From: Chloroflexia bacterium
GTDB taxonomy: Bacteria; Chloroflexota; Chloroflexia; Thermomicrobiales; UBA6265
NCBI GenBank assembly: GCA_013696265.1
Contig: JACCYX010000127.1
Location: 1-18,346, forward strand
Length of the DNA stretch: 18,346 nucleotides
Direction of reading: 5' to 3'
Shown here: piece by piece, positions 1 through 7,106 of the stretch
Numbering within the stretch: the stretch's first letter is position 1
How the letters are laid out: each line of letters starts with the position of its first letter
The notes under the pieces: generated by a model
The model's database searches: none
Told to the model about the DNA's origin: nothing
The model's input: only the letters and a program-made list of their open reading frames with translations
Program-made: the position numbers and the translations under genes

Positions 1-420
1 GTCTTCACGCCGAGCGGCAACTGGTCCAGCTTCCCGCCGCACAAGCACGACGTCAGCAACATGCCGGAAGAATCCGATCTGGAAGAAATCTACTACTACC
101 GAATCGACCCGCCGGACGGGTTTGGCCTCCAACGCCTCTACGCGGCGGATGGTTCGTTCGACCACGCCTGGGTGATCAAGGATGGCGACTTGCTTCTCGT
201 GCCTGAGGGGTACCACGCCTTCGCGGTCGCTCACGGGTACACGGGCTACTACCTCAACATCCTTGCCGGCGATGAAAATGTCAGGACCATGCAACCGTCC
301 GACGACCCTGCCTACGCCTGGGTCCGGGGCACCTGGAGCGACGACCAGAACGCGGGTGCCACCTCCTGGCAGGACATCGACGCCCGCGTCAACGCGGGAG
401 CCGGCAAGCGCCAGCGTTGA
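1..420 (+). CDS. iolB: 5-deoxy-glucuronate isomerase IolB, C-terminal part (5' end outside window)
   Basis: The frame is open from base 1 and ends at TGA 418-420, giving the last 139 residues of a bicupin isomerase. In myo-inositol catabolism IolB converts 5-deoxy-glucuronate to 5-dehydro-2-deoxy-gluconate in the cytoplasm. The fragment contains the family signature PPHKHD (fragment residues 12-17), whose histidines are expected metal ligands, then LEEIYYYR (27-34) with the acidic ligand region, GFGLQRLY (40-47), and PEGYHAF (68-74) followed by GYTGYYLNILAG, which matches the conserved IolB C-terminal cupin. The N-terminal half lies upstream of the window. The next gene is iolD, whose product makes the IolB substrate, which strongly supports the call. 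Identification comes from motif recognition, not from a search. Confidence 0.93.
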   Translation, partial: VFTPSGNWSSFPPHKHDVSNMPEESDLEEIYYYRIDPPDGFGLQRLYAADGSFDHAWVIKDGDLLLVPEGYHAFAVAHGYTGYYLNILAGDENVRTMQPSDDPAYAWVRGTWSDDQNAGATSWQDIDARVNAGAGKRQR

Positions 421-557
421 TTCACCGGAGCGAGTAGGGGCGGCAGCTCAATCGAGCCGGAATGGACCATCAGCGATGTGCTTCGACGTGCTTCGTGGAG
501 AGTTGTGGTCGATTCGGGAGCCTGTCCAGTGCGCAGCGCAGCGATAACGTGGGATCC

Positions 558-594
558 GCCCGGAACTCCGCTCAGCGAACCGACGGAGTCGGGC
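558..594 (+). other. Hairpin in the iolB-iolD gap
   Basis: The 215-nt gap 421-635 contains an inverted repeat. GCCCG (558-562) and ACTCCG (565-570) pair with CGGAGT (584-589) and CGGGC (590-594), making 11 bp with a two-base bulge (563-564) and a 13-nt loop. No T-tract follows, so it is not a standard terminator. It could be an RNA-stability element, an attenuator or an operator. I see no gene in the rest of the gap. Confidence 0.4.
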
Positions 595-635
595 CAGCTT
601 CCACGAGAACGGTCAGGCGAAGGAGTAACGATTTC

Positions 636-2501
636 ATGACTACCATCCGGTTGACCGTCGCCCAGGCCATCGTCAGGTACCTTGCCACCCAGTACACCGA
701 GCGCGACGGTGAACAGCAACGTTTCTTCGCGGGGATGTTCGGCATCTTCGGGCACGGCAACGTGACCGGCATCGGCCAGGCGCTTGAAGAGGTTGGCGAC
801 GACCTGACCTTTTATCGCCCACAGAACGAACAGGCGATGGTCCACACCGCGGCCGCCTACGCGAAGGCGAAGAACCGGCTCCAGACCCTCGCGTGCACGT
901 CCTCGGTCGGGCCGGGAGCGACGAACATGATCACCGGCGCGGCACTGGCGACCGTCAACCGCCTGCCCGTGTTGCTGCTGCCCGGCGACACCTTCGCCAA
1001 CCGCGTGCCACACCCGGTATTGCAGCAACTCGAGTACACGCTGGGCCAGGATGTGAGTGTCAACGACGCGTTCCGGCCCGTATCGAAGTATTGGGACCGC
1101 ATTTCCCGTCCGGAACAAGTCATCGCTTCACTCCCGGAGGCGATGCGAGTGCTCACCGATCCCGCCGAAACAGGGGCTGTCACCCTCGCCTTGCCCGAAG
1201 ATGTCCAGACCGAAGCGTTCGACTTCCCGGCGAGCCTATTCGAGAAGCGGGTCTGGAAAGTCCGGCGACCGCTTCCGGTTGAAGAAGATCTGGTCGAGGC
1301 GGCCGAACTCCTCCGGTCGGCCCGGAATCCGCTCATCGTCGCCGGCGGCGGTGTCATCTACTCGGAGGCGTCCGCGGCGTTGGACGGCTTCGCCAGCGAG
1401 TTCGGCATCCCGGTTTCCGAAACCCAGGCCGGCAAGGGCGTGCTGCCGTGGAACCACCCGTGGAACGTCGGTCCGATCGGGGCGGCGGGAGGGCTAGCCG
1501 CGAACCGGATCGCCCGCGACGCCGAACTAGTGCTGGCGATCGGGACACGGCTCGCCGACTTCACGACCAGCTCCAAGACCGCCTTCCAGCACCCTGACGT
1601 GAAAATCGTCTCGATTAACGTCGGCTCGATGGACGCTCACAAGCTCGGCGCTACGCCATTGGTCGGCGATGCCCGCGCCACGATTGAGGCACTCGAAAAC
1701 CGGCTGCGGGCATCCAATGCGCCAACGCGTGATGTCACGCCAGTAGCTGCCCTGAAGTCGGAGTGGGCCGCGGCGGTCGACGACCTGATTCGCCCGCGCG
1801 CGGGCGAATCGCTCACCCAGCCGCAAGTGATTGGCCTGGTCAACGAGGCATCGAGTCCGGAGGATGTCGTGGTTTGCGCGGCCGGCGGAATGCCGGGCGA
1901 CCTGCTCAAGCTATGGCGTCCACTCACCCCGAAGGGCTACCACGTCGAGTATGGCTACTCGTGCATGGGCTACGAGATCGCGGGCGGCCTGGGCGTCAAG
2001 ATGGCGGACCCAGGCCGCGAGGTCTACGTCATGGTCGGCGACGGCAGCTATCTGATGCTCCACACCGAGATCGTGACGTCGATCCAGGAAGGCTACAAGC
2101 TCACGATCGTCCTCGTCGACAACGGCGGCTTCCGGTGCATCCGTGAACTCCAGACCCAATCGGGGTCGCCGGCTTTCGGCAACGAATTGCGCTACCGTGA
2201 CGAGGCGACCAACCGGCTCGACGGTCCAACCGTCCAGGTCGACTTCGCACGAAACGCCGAAAGCCTCGGCGCAAAGGCGTACACGGCAACGACCGCCGTG
2301 GAACTTGGCAACGCACTCAGTGCCGCCAAAACGGAAACGATCACGACCGTGATCTACGTGCCCATCGAATCCCAGGAACGGGTCCGCGGCTTCGAGGGCT
2401 GGTGGGACGTGCCGATCGCCGAAGTCAGCGACGAACCCGACGTGAACGCCGCCCGCGTCGAGTACGATGCTGGACGCGCCAAACAACGCTGGTTCACGTA
2501 G
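636..2501 (+). CDS. iolD: 3D-(3,5/4)-trihydroxycyclohexane-1,2-dione hydrolase IolD
   Basis: A 621-residue thiamine-diphosphate enzyme of the acetolactate-synthase fold. IolD opens the ring of trihydroxycyclohexane-1,2-dione to give 5-deoxy-glucuronate, the substrate of the upstream gene product IolB. The N-terminal Pyr domain carries the expected catalytic glutamate in RPQNEQAMVH (E65). A central domain follows, then a C-terminal PP domain with GDGS (468-471) and, about 25 residues later, DNGGF, which together form the ThDP/Mg binding motif. Length is normal for the family. The start is ATG 636, which has AAGGAG at 620-625. The reading frame is open upstream to 462, but that extension reads as intergenic sequence and lacks family similarity. 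iolB and iolD are probably cotranscribed despite the 215-nt gap. Confidence 0.95.
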   Translation: MTTIRLTVAQAIVRYLATQYTERDGEQQRFFAGMFGIFGHGNVTGIGQALEEVGDDLTFYRPQNEQAMVHTAAAYAKAKNRLQTLACTSSVGPGATNMITGAALATVNRLPVLLLPGDTFANRVPHPVLQQLEYTLGQDVSVNDAFRPVSKYWDRISRPEQVIASLPEAMRVLTDPAETGAVTLALPEDVQTEAFDFPASLFEKRVWKVRRPLPVEEDLVEAAELLRSARNPLIVAGGGVIYSEASAALDGFASEFGIPVSETQAGKGVLPWNHPWNVGPIGAAGGLAANRIARDAELVLAIGTRLADFTTSSKTAFQHPDVKIVSINVGSMDAHKLGATPLVGDARATIEALENRLRASNAPTRDVTPVAALKSEWAAAVDDLIRPRAGESLTQPQVIGLVNEASSPEDVVVCAAGGMPGDLLKLWRPLTPKGYHVEYGYSCMGYEIAGGLGVKMADPGREVYVMVGDGSYLMLHTEIVTSIQEGYKLTIVLVDNGGFRCIRELQTQSGSPAFGNELRYRDEATNRLDGPTVQVDFARNAESLGAKAYTATTAVELGNALSAAKTETITTVIYVPIESQERVRGFEGWWDVPIAEVSDEPDVNAARVEYDAGRAKQRWFT

Positions 2502-2563
2502 TTCGAAATGTTCATCAACGATTCCGGGAGATGCTCGGACCTTACGAACCCTGATTCCCGGTT

Positions 2564-3514
2564 CTAGAAATCCGGGCGTAAGCCAAGCGACAACAACGGT
2601 GTCAGGTCTTCCAGCAGAACATCGAGTTCCCGGTGGTTCTCGGCGTCGAGGTGCGCGGCGCCGGGAACCCGCGTCTTCGCCGAGGCGATCACGCCACGTC
2701 GCACCAACACCTCCTTGTAGATCGAGAAGGAATACATCGCCTCGTAGTTCAGTAATGGCAGCAACCGTGTGTGCAGATCGCGGGCTTCCCGCTCGTCTCC
2801 CCGTTCGATCGCGTTCCAGACCGCCACGTGGGCGTCGGTCACCTCACAGGCCGGCATCGTGCCGCACGCCCCGCGACGGGCCTCCTCCAGGAGGTAGCGG
2901 CCAGCCATCCCACCCATGACGCCGCGCAGATGGTCGCCCGCCGAAGCCAGAATCCCGGAAATGATTTGCGGCGCAAACGCGGTCTCCTCCTTGATGAAAT
3001 CGACACCATCGATCTCGGTGACGATCCTGGTGAGCAGGGCTAGCGACATCGGCGTGCCGACCGGCCCGACAAAGTCCTGAATCCAGACGGGCATGCCGTC
3101 GGCCGCCGCCGCGGCCGCCGCGTAGAAATCGAAGATTTCCTCGGCTGGTGGATGAAGGACGTACGGCGGCATCGCGATCACCGAGTCTGCCCCGGCGTGC
3201 CGGGCATGGGCCGCGTACAGCACAGACGATGCTGTAGAGACGCCGGAGACTCCTATTACTACCGGAACCCGGCCGTCGACGTGCCGGATCGTGATAGCGG
3301 CGACTCGCATCCGTTCTTCGTCGGTCAAGGCGATCGCCTCGCTGGCATTGACGCCCATCACGATCCCGTGCGCACCGGCCAGGACACAGAAGTCCAGGCA
3401 TCGCCTCAAGGACGCTTCGTCGATCTCGGCCGAATCGAGAAACGGTGTCGGCGGAATCGCAAAAACTCCGGCGTATGGTCGGGCCGCATCAATGGGATCC
3501 ACGTTCAGCTCCAT
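2564..3514 (-). CDS. DapA/NanA-superfamily lyase (dihydrodipicolinate synthase family protein)
   Basis: A 316-residue (beta/alpha)8 class I aldolase or dehydratase of the DHDPS/N-acetylneuraminate lyase family, cytoplasmic. The Schiff-base lysine is clear (K175 in VDFIKEET). The opening VFAIPPTPF (17-25) and the ALTDEERMRV segment (62-71) are typical. Two hallmarks are changed. The GTTGE substrate loop reads GVNASEA (54-60), and the strand that normally carries the catalytic YNxP tyrosine reads WIQDFVGP (144-151) without tyrosine. It is therefore unlikely to be the lysine-pathway DapA. A sugar-acid or keto-acid lyase/dehydratase is more likely; the substrate is unknown. It converges on iolD across a 62-nt gap, so it is not in the iol transcript. 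The ATG start has little Shine-Dalgarno support. The in-frame GTG at codon 5 has GGAG six bases before it and is an alternative start. Confidence 0.88.
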   Translation of the reverse strand: MELNVDPIDAARPYAGVFAIPPTPFLDSAEIDEASLRRCLDFCVLAGAHGIVMGVNASEAIALTDEERMRVAAITIRHVDGRVPVVIGVSGVSTASSVLYAAHARHAGADSVIAMPPYVLHPPAEEIFDFYAAAAAAADGMPVWIQDFVGPVGTPMSLALLTRIVTEIDGVDFIKEETAFAPQIISGILASAGDHLRGVMGGMAGRYLLEEARRGACGTMPACEVTDAHVAVWNAIERGDEREARDLHTRLLPLLNYEAMYSFSIYKEVLVRRGVIASAKTRVPGAAHLDAENHRELDVLLEDLTPLLSLGLRPDF

Positions 3515-3655
3515 TCTTGTCTACGGGCATCGGGTTCCATGCGGTGGCGCTGCCTTCCGTTGCTCCCAAGCCCACCGAGTCGGATGGTAGCAATCACGTC
3601 ACTGGCACGGCGCACGGGTACCGCAACACGGTATTCAGTGGGCGCCAGGCAGGTG

Positions 3656-3683
3656 TTGACCGGTAGCCGCAATTCCGGACAAT
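3656..3683 (+). promoter_or_regulatory. Candidate sigma-70 promoter for the exported repeat protein
   Basis: TTGACC (3656-3661) is separated by 16 bp from GACAAT (3678-3683), in the 249-nt gap between two divergent genes. A transcript from here would carry a leader of roughly 70 nt containing the 15-bp duplication. The match is moderate and untested. Confidence 0.33.
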
Positions 3684-3718
3684 GGACAGAACGGAACCCG
3701 GGTCTGGCTAGCGGGCCA

Positions 3719-3748
3719 AAAGGCATGTATATCAAAGGCATGTATATC
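3719..3748 (+). repeat. Perfect 15-bp tandem duplication in a gene leader
   Basis: AAAGGCATGTATATC occurs twice without a gap, at 3719-3733 and 3734-3748, just upstream of the GGGAG ribosome-binding site and ATG 3764. Each copy contains an ATG (3725, 3740) in frame with the gene and a TATATC that resembles a -10 hexamer. It could duplicate a promoter element, an operator half-site or a start codon. Confidence 0.85.
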
Positions 3749-3763
3749 ATCGGGAGAGAATCG

Positions 3764-4549
3764 ATGAACAAGACGTTGTCACGTCGCCAGGTATCGAAGG
3801 GCACGGTGAGTATTGGTCTGGGCGGTTTTGCGGTCGGCAGTCTGAAGGCATCGGCCCAGGATGCCACGCCGGCGGCTTCGCCGGTGAAGGATTCCTCGCC
3901 CGGTTACGCCAGCCTCCGGGTGCGTCAGTTGACCGCGCCGGAGTTCCGCACCGCCGTCAACGACATCGTCATCTCCGAGTTCGCGCCGGATGTCCAGGCG
4001 CTACCAGGTTACGGCGGCTACATCCTGGGTGACGTGATCGACGACGACACCCAGAGCCTGTCGATAGTCGTGTTCGAAGAGGCCGCCCAGGCCGAGGGCT
4101 TCGCCGAACTGGCCCAAACATTCGTGGGCGGGCTCGACCCGGAGTATGCGGTCGAAACCCCGACCGCGGTTGAAGGAGAGTTGCTCATCACGGCTGCCGG
4201 CAACGCCGCCGAGGCGACACCGGCCAGCGATCCTGGCGCGAACCGCTTCATCGCCGTGCGCATCTACACCAGCCTACCCGGAACCGACCCGCGCGACTTT
4301 GTACCCTTGGCGACCGAAGGGTTCATTCCGATCGTCACCGGCATACCTGGATTCCAGGGGTACTTCTTGTCCCTATCCGACGGCGGCTTCACATCGATCA
4401 ATGTCTTTGATTCAGAGGAGTCGGCTCTCGAATCGACCGCCGCCGGGACGGAGTGGGCGGCTGAGAACCTGACCGCCTTCACGGAAGGCGATCCGCAGGT
4501 GATTACCGCGATGGGCATTTTCGTCGACCTGCCGGTGCTGGCGGGCTGA
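3764..4549 (+). CDS. Tat-exported protein with two tandem dimeric alpha/beta-barrel-like repeats
   Basis: A 261-residue protein of unknown function. The start is ATG 3764 with GGGAG at 3752-3756; the frame is open much further upstream but that part is not plausible protein. The N-terminus has a twin-arginine-like leader (SRRQVSKG at 6-13, hydrophobic segment about 14-28, likely cleavage after ASAQ at 29-32) and no lipobox cysteine, so the product is probably exported. The mature part is an internal duplication. The first unit, about 47-145, carries ALPGYGGYILGD (79-90) and SLSIVVFEEAAQAEGF (98-113). The second, about 160-261, carries GIPGFQGYFLSL (193-204) and TSINVFDSEESAL (210-222). The 'PGF/Y-x-GY then S(I/L)xVFxxxxxA' pattern resembles ABM-like ferredoxin-fold monomers, so two repeats could fold into one pseudo-dimeric barrel. 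Any ligand or catalysis is unknown. It appears monocistronic, between a candidate promoter and a terminator. Confidence 0.82.
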   Translation: MNKTLSRRQVSKGTVSIGLGGFAVGSLKASAQDATPAASPVKDSSPGYASLRVRQLTAPEFRTAVNDIVISEFAPDVQALPGYGGYILGDVIDDDTQSLSIVVFEEAAQAEGFAELAQTFVGGLDPEYAVETPTAVEGELLITAAGNAAEATPASDPGANRFIAVRIYTSLPGTDPRDFVPLATEGFIPIVTGIPGFQGYFLSLSDGGFTSINVFDSEESALESTAAGTEWAAENLTAFTEGDPQVITAMGIFVDLPVLAG

Positions 4550-4589
4550 GGTTATGCCGGAGCATTCAAGAGACGAACGAATGCGAGAC

Positions 4590-4625
4590 ACGAGCCAGTT
4601 CGAAAGGCACTGGCTCGTTGTCCTC
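4590..4625 (+). terminator. Intrinsic-type terminator after the exported repeat protein gene
   Basis: ACGAGCCAGT (4590-4599) pairs perfectly with ACTGGCTCGT (4609-4618), a 10-bp stem with a 9-nt loop, followed by TGTCCTC, which is only moderately T-rich. It lies 41 nt after the stop codon and before the next gene's start, so it probably separates the two transcription units. Confidence 0.65.
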
Positions 4626-4651
4626 TGTGCTGCACGGCCTGGACCACCAGC

Positions 4652-5653
4652 GTGAAGACGCAGCCAAAAGACCTGGAATCTAAAGCAATAGCCCTGGCTT
4701 TGTCAGAGCATTGGAATATCGAGTGCTCTTCGCTTTGCTACGCGCCCTTGGGATTCGGAAGTCATCATTGGGTTGCCGACACAATCGACGGTCAAAAGTG
4801 GTTCGTCACCGTCGACGGCCTCCAAGCCCATTACTCCGGGGATAGCGCAGACGCATCGTTCAACACCCTGACCTCCGCGTTCCAAATGGCAGTCCTGTTG
4901 CGGGATGTCGCGAATCTACCATTCGTGATCGCACCATTGGTTGACGCCTCGGGCAGGGCAATCGTTCGGCTCAGCGACCATTTCGCAATTGCCGTTTTCC
5001 CGTACCTGGACGTGGAATCGTCCGAATTCGGAGAGTTTCGCAACCAGTCCGATCGGTTGGAAGCAATGGTACGTATCGGCGAGGTGCACAACGCGACCAG
5101 CGACATTTCAGTTACCTCACTGCGGCGAAACACCTTGGCCATACCGAACCGCGCCGGATTGCTGGTGGCGCTCGGGTCCATCGATACCGCCTGGAGTGCC
5201 GGTCCCTATTCCGAGCCGGCTCGCCAGCTACTTCGGCAACACGCCAGCACTTTGCTAAAGAGGCTCGACGACTTCGACGATCTCGCAAAGTCGGTCATGG
5301 GGAGCAGGTCAGGGTGGGTCATTTCCCATGGGGAACCGCACGCGGGAAACGTGATTCGGACGCGAACGGGTGAGCTTGTTGTTGTCGATTGGGACACGGT
5401 CGCCTATGCGCCACGGGAACGTGACCTGTGGATGATGGTAAACGAGTCCAATTCGGATTGGTCAATCTACAGGGACGTGACCGGGATCGAGAGCTTGTCG
5501 ACCCCTGCGATGGCTGCCTATCGGATCTACTGGGACCTGTCTGAAATTGCCATCTATGTCTCCTGGTGCCTCAAGCCACATGAGCGAACGGATGAGATGG
5601 AGATTGCCTGGACACGTCTGCAAGAATACGTGGCGTTCAATCCCTCGCACTGA
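4652..5653 (+). CDS. APH-fold phosphotransferase family protein
   Basis: A 333-residue protein of the aminoglycoside phosphotransferase / choline kinase fold. The Brenner-like catalytic loop is HGEPHAGN (226-233) and the metal-binding aspartate is in VVVDWDTVAYAPRERDLW (D246 or D248), as in actinobacterial-type members. Two differences from classical APH enzymes are visible. The base position of HGD is Glu (E228). The N-lobe strand after the glycine-rich GFGSHHW (34-40) reads KWFVTVDG without the usual nucleotide-binding lysine at that place. The substrate is unknown. Antibiotic resistance cannot be claimed from sequence, and a role in metabolite phosphorylation is equally possible. The start is GTG 4652, the longest available, with no convincing Shine-Dalgarno sequence. 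The gene is alone, after a terminator and convergent with the next gene. Confidence 0.85.
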   Translation: MKTQPKDLESKAIALALSEHWNIECSSLCYAPLGFGSHHWVADTIDGQKWFVTVDGLQAHYSGDSADASFNTLTSAFQMAVLLRDVANLPFVIAPLVDASGRAIVRLSDHFAIAVFPYLDVESSEFGEFRNQSDRLEAMVRIGEVHNATSDISVTSLRRNTLAIPNRAGLLVALGSIDTAWSAGPYSEPARQLLRQHASTLLKRLDDFDDLAKSVMGSRSGWVISHGEPHAGNVIRTRTGELVVVDWDTVAYAPRERDLWMMVNESNSDWSIYRDVTGIESLSTPAMAAYRIYWDLSEIAIYVSWCLKPHERTDEMEIAWTRLQEYVAFNPSH

Positions 5654-5668
5654 TCGTGGCGCGATCAG
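5650..5668. terminator. Hairpin over the phosphotransferase stop codon (possible convergent terminator)
   Basis: CTGATCG (5650-5656) pairs with CGATCAG (5662-5668) around a 5-nt loop, overlapping the TGA stop. It lacks a T-tract. It sits between two convergent genes, so termination or 3'-end stabilisation is the likeliest role. I see nothing else in 5669-5758. Confidence 0.35.
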
Positions 5669-5758
5669 CAACACCTCTCCTGAAAGCTGCCATCGTACTC
5701 GTCATGCCGTACTCGATTCAGTTCGGTCCTGATTTCGCTCGCCGGTGGGAACAATTCG

Positions 5759-5878
5759 CTATTCACGTCTCGCAATCTCGTCCCGGACAATCGGGGCAAC
5801 CTTCGTCCCAAGCAATTCGATCGACCGCAGCACCTTGTCGTGCGGCATCGTGCCGACGCTGATCTGCATCAGGAACCG
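5759..5878 (-). pseudogene. Conserved C-terminal tail of the LLM monooxygenase, cut off by an amber codon
   Basis: Directly after the TAG at 5881-5879, the same minus-strand frame continues for 39 codons to a second TAG (5761-5759). The tail reads RFLMQISVGTMPHDK and then, after a few residues, IELLGTKVAPIVRDE. This is the expected end of the LLM monooxygenase family (general pattern: R-F-L-x-x-x-S-V-G-x-x-P-H, then G-T-K-V-A-P-x-V-R). Restoring the stop to a sense codon (for example CAG, one transition) gives a 346-residue protein of normal family length. See the separate entry for the main body. Confidence 0.75.
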
Positions 5879-6799
5879 CTAATGCCCGAACAACTCGTGC
5901 TGGTAAAGGATCTTGGCCGCGACATCCTCTGGGCTGCCGGCAACGAGCGCCCCCCGCAACGTCGCCCCGGCTTCGTACCGCGCCCGGGTCAGCGGCGGCC
6001 AGCCACGTTCGCGTCCGATCCGGTCCATGGTCGTTTTATGCGGCAGGAAGCTCTCCTCGATCACCCGTTCCATCGTCTCCGCCACGTAGCCGTGGGAATT
6101 GATGGCGACCGGGAGTTGGGCCGGATCGTGTCCACTCCGGCGCGCGGCCCCGCGGTAGAGATCGACCAGCGGAACCATGTTCTTCGCCACGCCACCAATG
6201 ATCGCGACCGCCAGGGGAAGCCCGAGGATGCCGCCCCGAATCGCCGATTGCGGGGTGCCGCCGATCGCCAACCAGACCGGCAACCGTTCCTGATGCGGTC
6301 TGGGGTAGACCGCCTGGTCGATGAGTGCCGGTCGATACCGGCCGGACCAGGTCACGCGCTCCCCATCACAGAGTTTCAGCAGCAACTCCAGCTTCTCGGC
6401 AAAGAGTTCGTCGTAGTCGTTCAGGTCGTAGCCGAAGAGCGGAAACGATTCGATGAACGAGCCGCGGCCGGCCATGATTTCCGCCCGGCCCGACGAGAGC
6501 AGGTCCAGCGTGCTGAACTGCTGGAAGACGCGCACCGGATCGTCCGAACTGAGCACGGTCACGGCGCTGGTGAGGCGAATGCGGGTGGTTCGCGCCGCCG
6601 CGGCCGCGAGCACCACCGCCGGGGCCGACGAAGCGTAGTCGGGCCGGTGATGCTCACCCAGGCCGTACACATCCAGGCCGACTTGATCGGCCAGCTCGAT
6701 CTCCTCCAAAAGATTGTGGAGCCGGTCGCTCGGGCTGATGGTCTCACCGGTAGTCGGGTCTGTGGTGACGTCCGCGAAACTGTAGATTCCCAGATCCAT
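5879..6799 (-). CDS. LLM class flavin-dependent oxidoreductase, truncated by an in-frame TAG
   Basis: A 306-residue luciferase-like (bacterial luciferase/F420 reductase fold) monooxygenase, most like the Atu2307/SP_0267 subgroup. It is expected to bind FMN or F420 in a TIM barrel and act in the cytoplasm on an unknown substrate. Visible signatures are LADQVGLDVYGLGEHHRPDY (36-55), SAVTVLSSDDPVRVFQQF (78-95), LSSGRAEIMAGRGSFIESFP (101-120), YPRPHQERLPVWLAIGGTPQ (163-182) and GRERGWPP near 268-275. The reading frame stops at TAG 5879-5881 just after HELFGH, although family members continue for about 40 more residues, and those codons are present downstream. Either the gene is a recent nonsense mutant, the amber codon is suppressed, or the assembly has a base error. 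The ATG start at 6799 has only a weak Shine-Dalgarno sequence. It is divergent from the sugar-transport operon. Confidence 0.85.
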   Translation of the reverse strand: MDLGIYSFADVTTDPTTGETISPSDRLHNLLEEIELADQVGLDVYGLGEHHRPDYASSAPAVVLAAAAARTTRIRLTSAVTVLSSDDPVRVFQQFSTLDLLSSGRAEIMAGRGSFIESFPLFGYDLNDYDELFAEKLELLLKLCDGERVTWSGRYRPALIDQAVYPRPHQERLPVWLAIGGTPQSAIRGGILGLPLAVAIIGGVAKNMVPLVDLYRGAARRSGHDPAQLPVAINSHGYVAETMERVIEESFLPHKTTMDRIGRERGWPPLTRARYEAGATLRGALVAGSPEDVAAKILYQHELFGH

Positions 6800-7106
6800 G
6801 CCGAAGTCGCTCTCAATTCAAGAACCGTCGTCGCACCGTCGATACGGGGTCCCGGCGAACATGGTGGTGGCGGTCCTGAGCTTGCGAGGGCAGCGTAGCG
6901 AGTCACTCCGCCCGAGTCCAGGGTCGAGATGAACTCGCCCACTACCAGAGCCGATCTCCCAAAGGCGTACTACTGTCGATGTCCGGACACTCAGACAAGA
7001 ATACCCAGCGCACACCTCCGCGAGTAATGTCACATGTCGGCGCTTCGTGGCGCACATCGATTCCGGCCTCCAATCAAGCTTCAATGGCGATTGCGTCTCG
7101 ACGACA

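Noticed and set aside
462..635. Upstream in-frame extension of iolD (58 codons)
   Set aside because: The sequence lacks family similarity and ATG 636 has a good AAGGAG at 620-625.
2524..2576. Competing weak hairpins (CCGGGA/TCCCGG and CCCGG/CCGGG) in the convergent iolD-lyase gap
   Set aside because: Stems of only 5-6 bp with loops of 10-26 nt and no T-tract; not enough for a terminator call.
3152..3763. Long upstream in-frame extension of the exported repeat protein
   Set aside because: It runs antisense through the DapA-family gene and would bury the Tat leader; ATG 3764 has a clear ribosome-binding site.
4562..4584. GCATTC/GAATGC inverted repeat upstream of the terminator at 4590
   Set aside because: Six bp with an 11-nt loop; likely chance next to a much better hairpin.
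4652..5653. Calling the APH-fold gene an aminoglycoside resistance gene
   Set aside because: The fold is shared by many metabolite kinases, key residues differ from known resistance enzymes, and there is no mobile-element context.
5840..6898. 352-codon plus-strand open frame opposite the LLM gene
   Set aside because: It is a GC-rich shadow of the conserved minus-strand gene, rich in Arg, His and Gln, with no recognisable domain.
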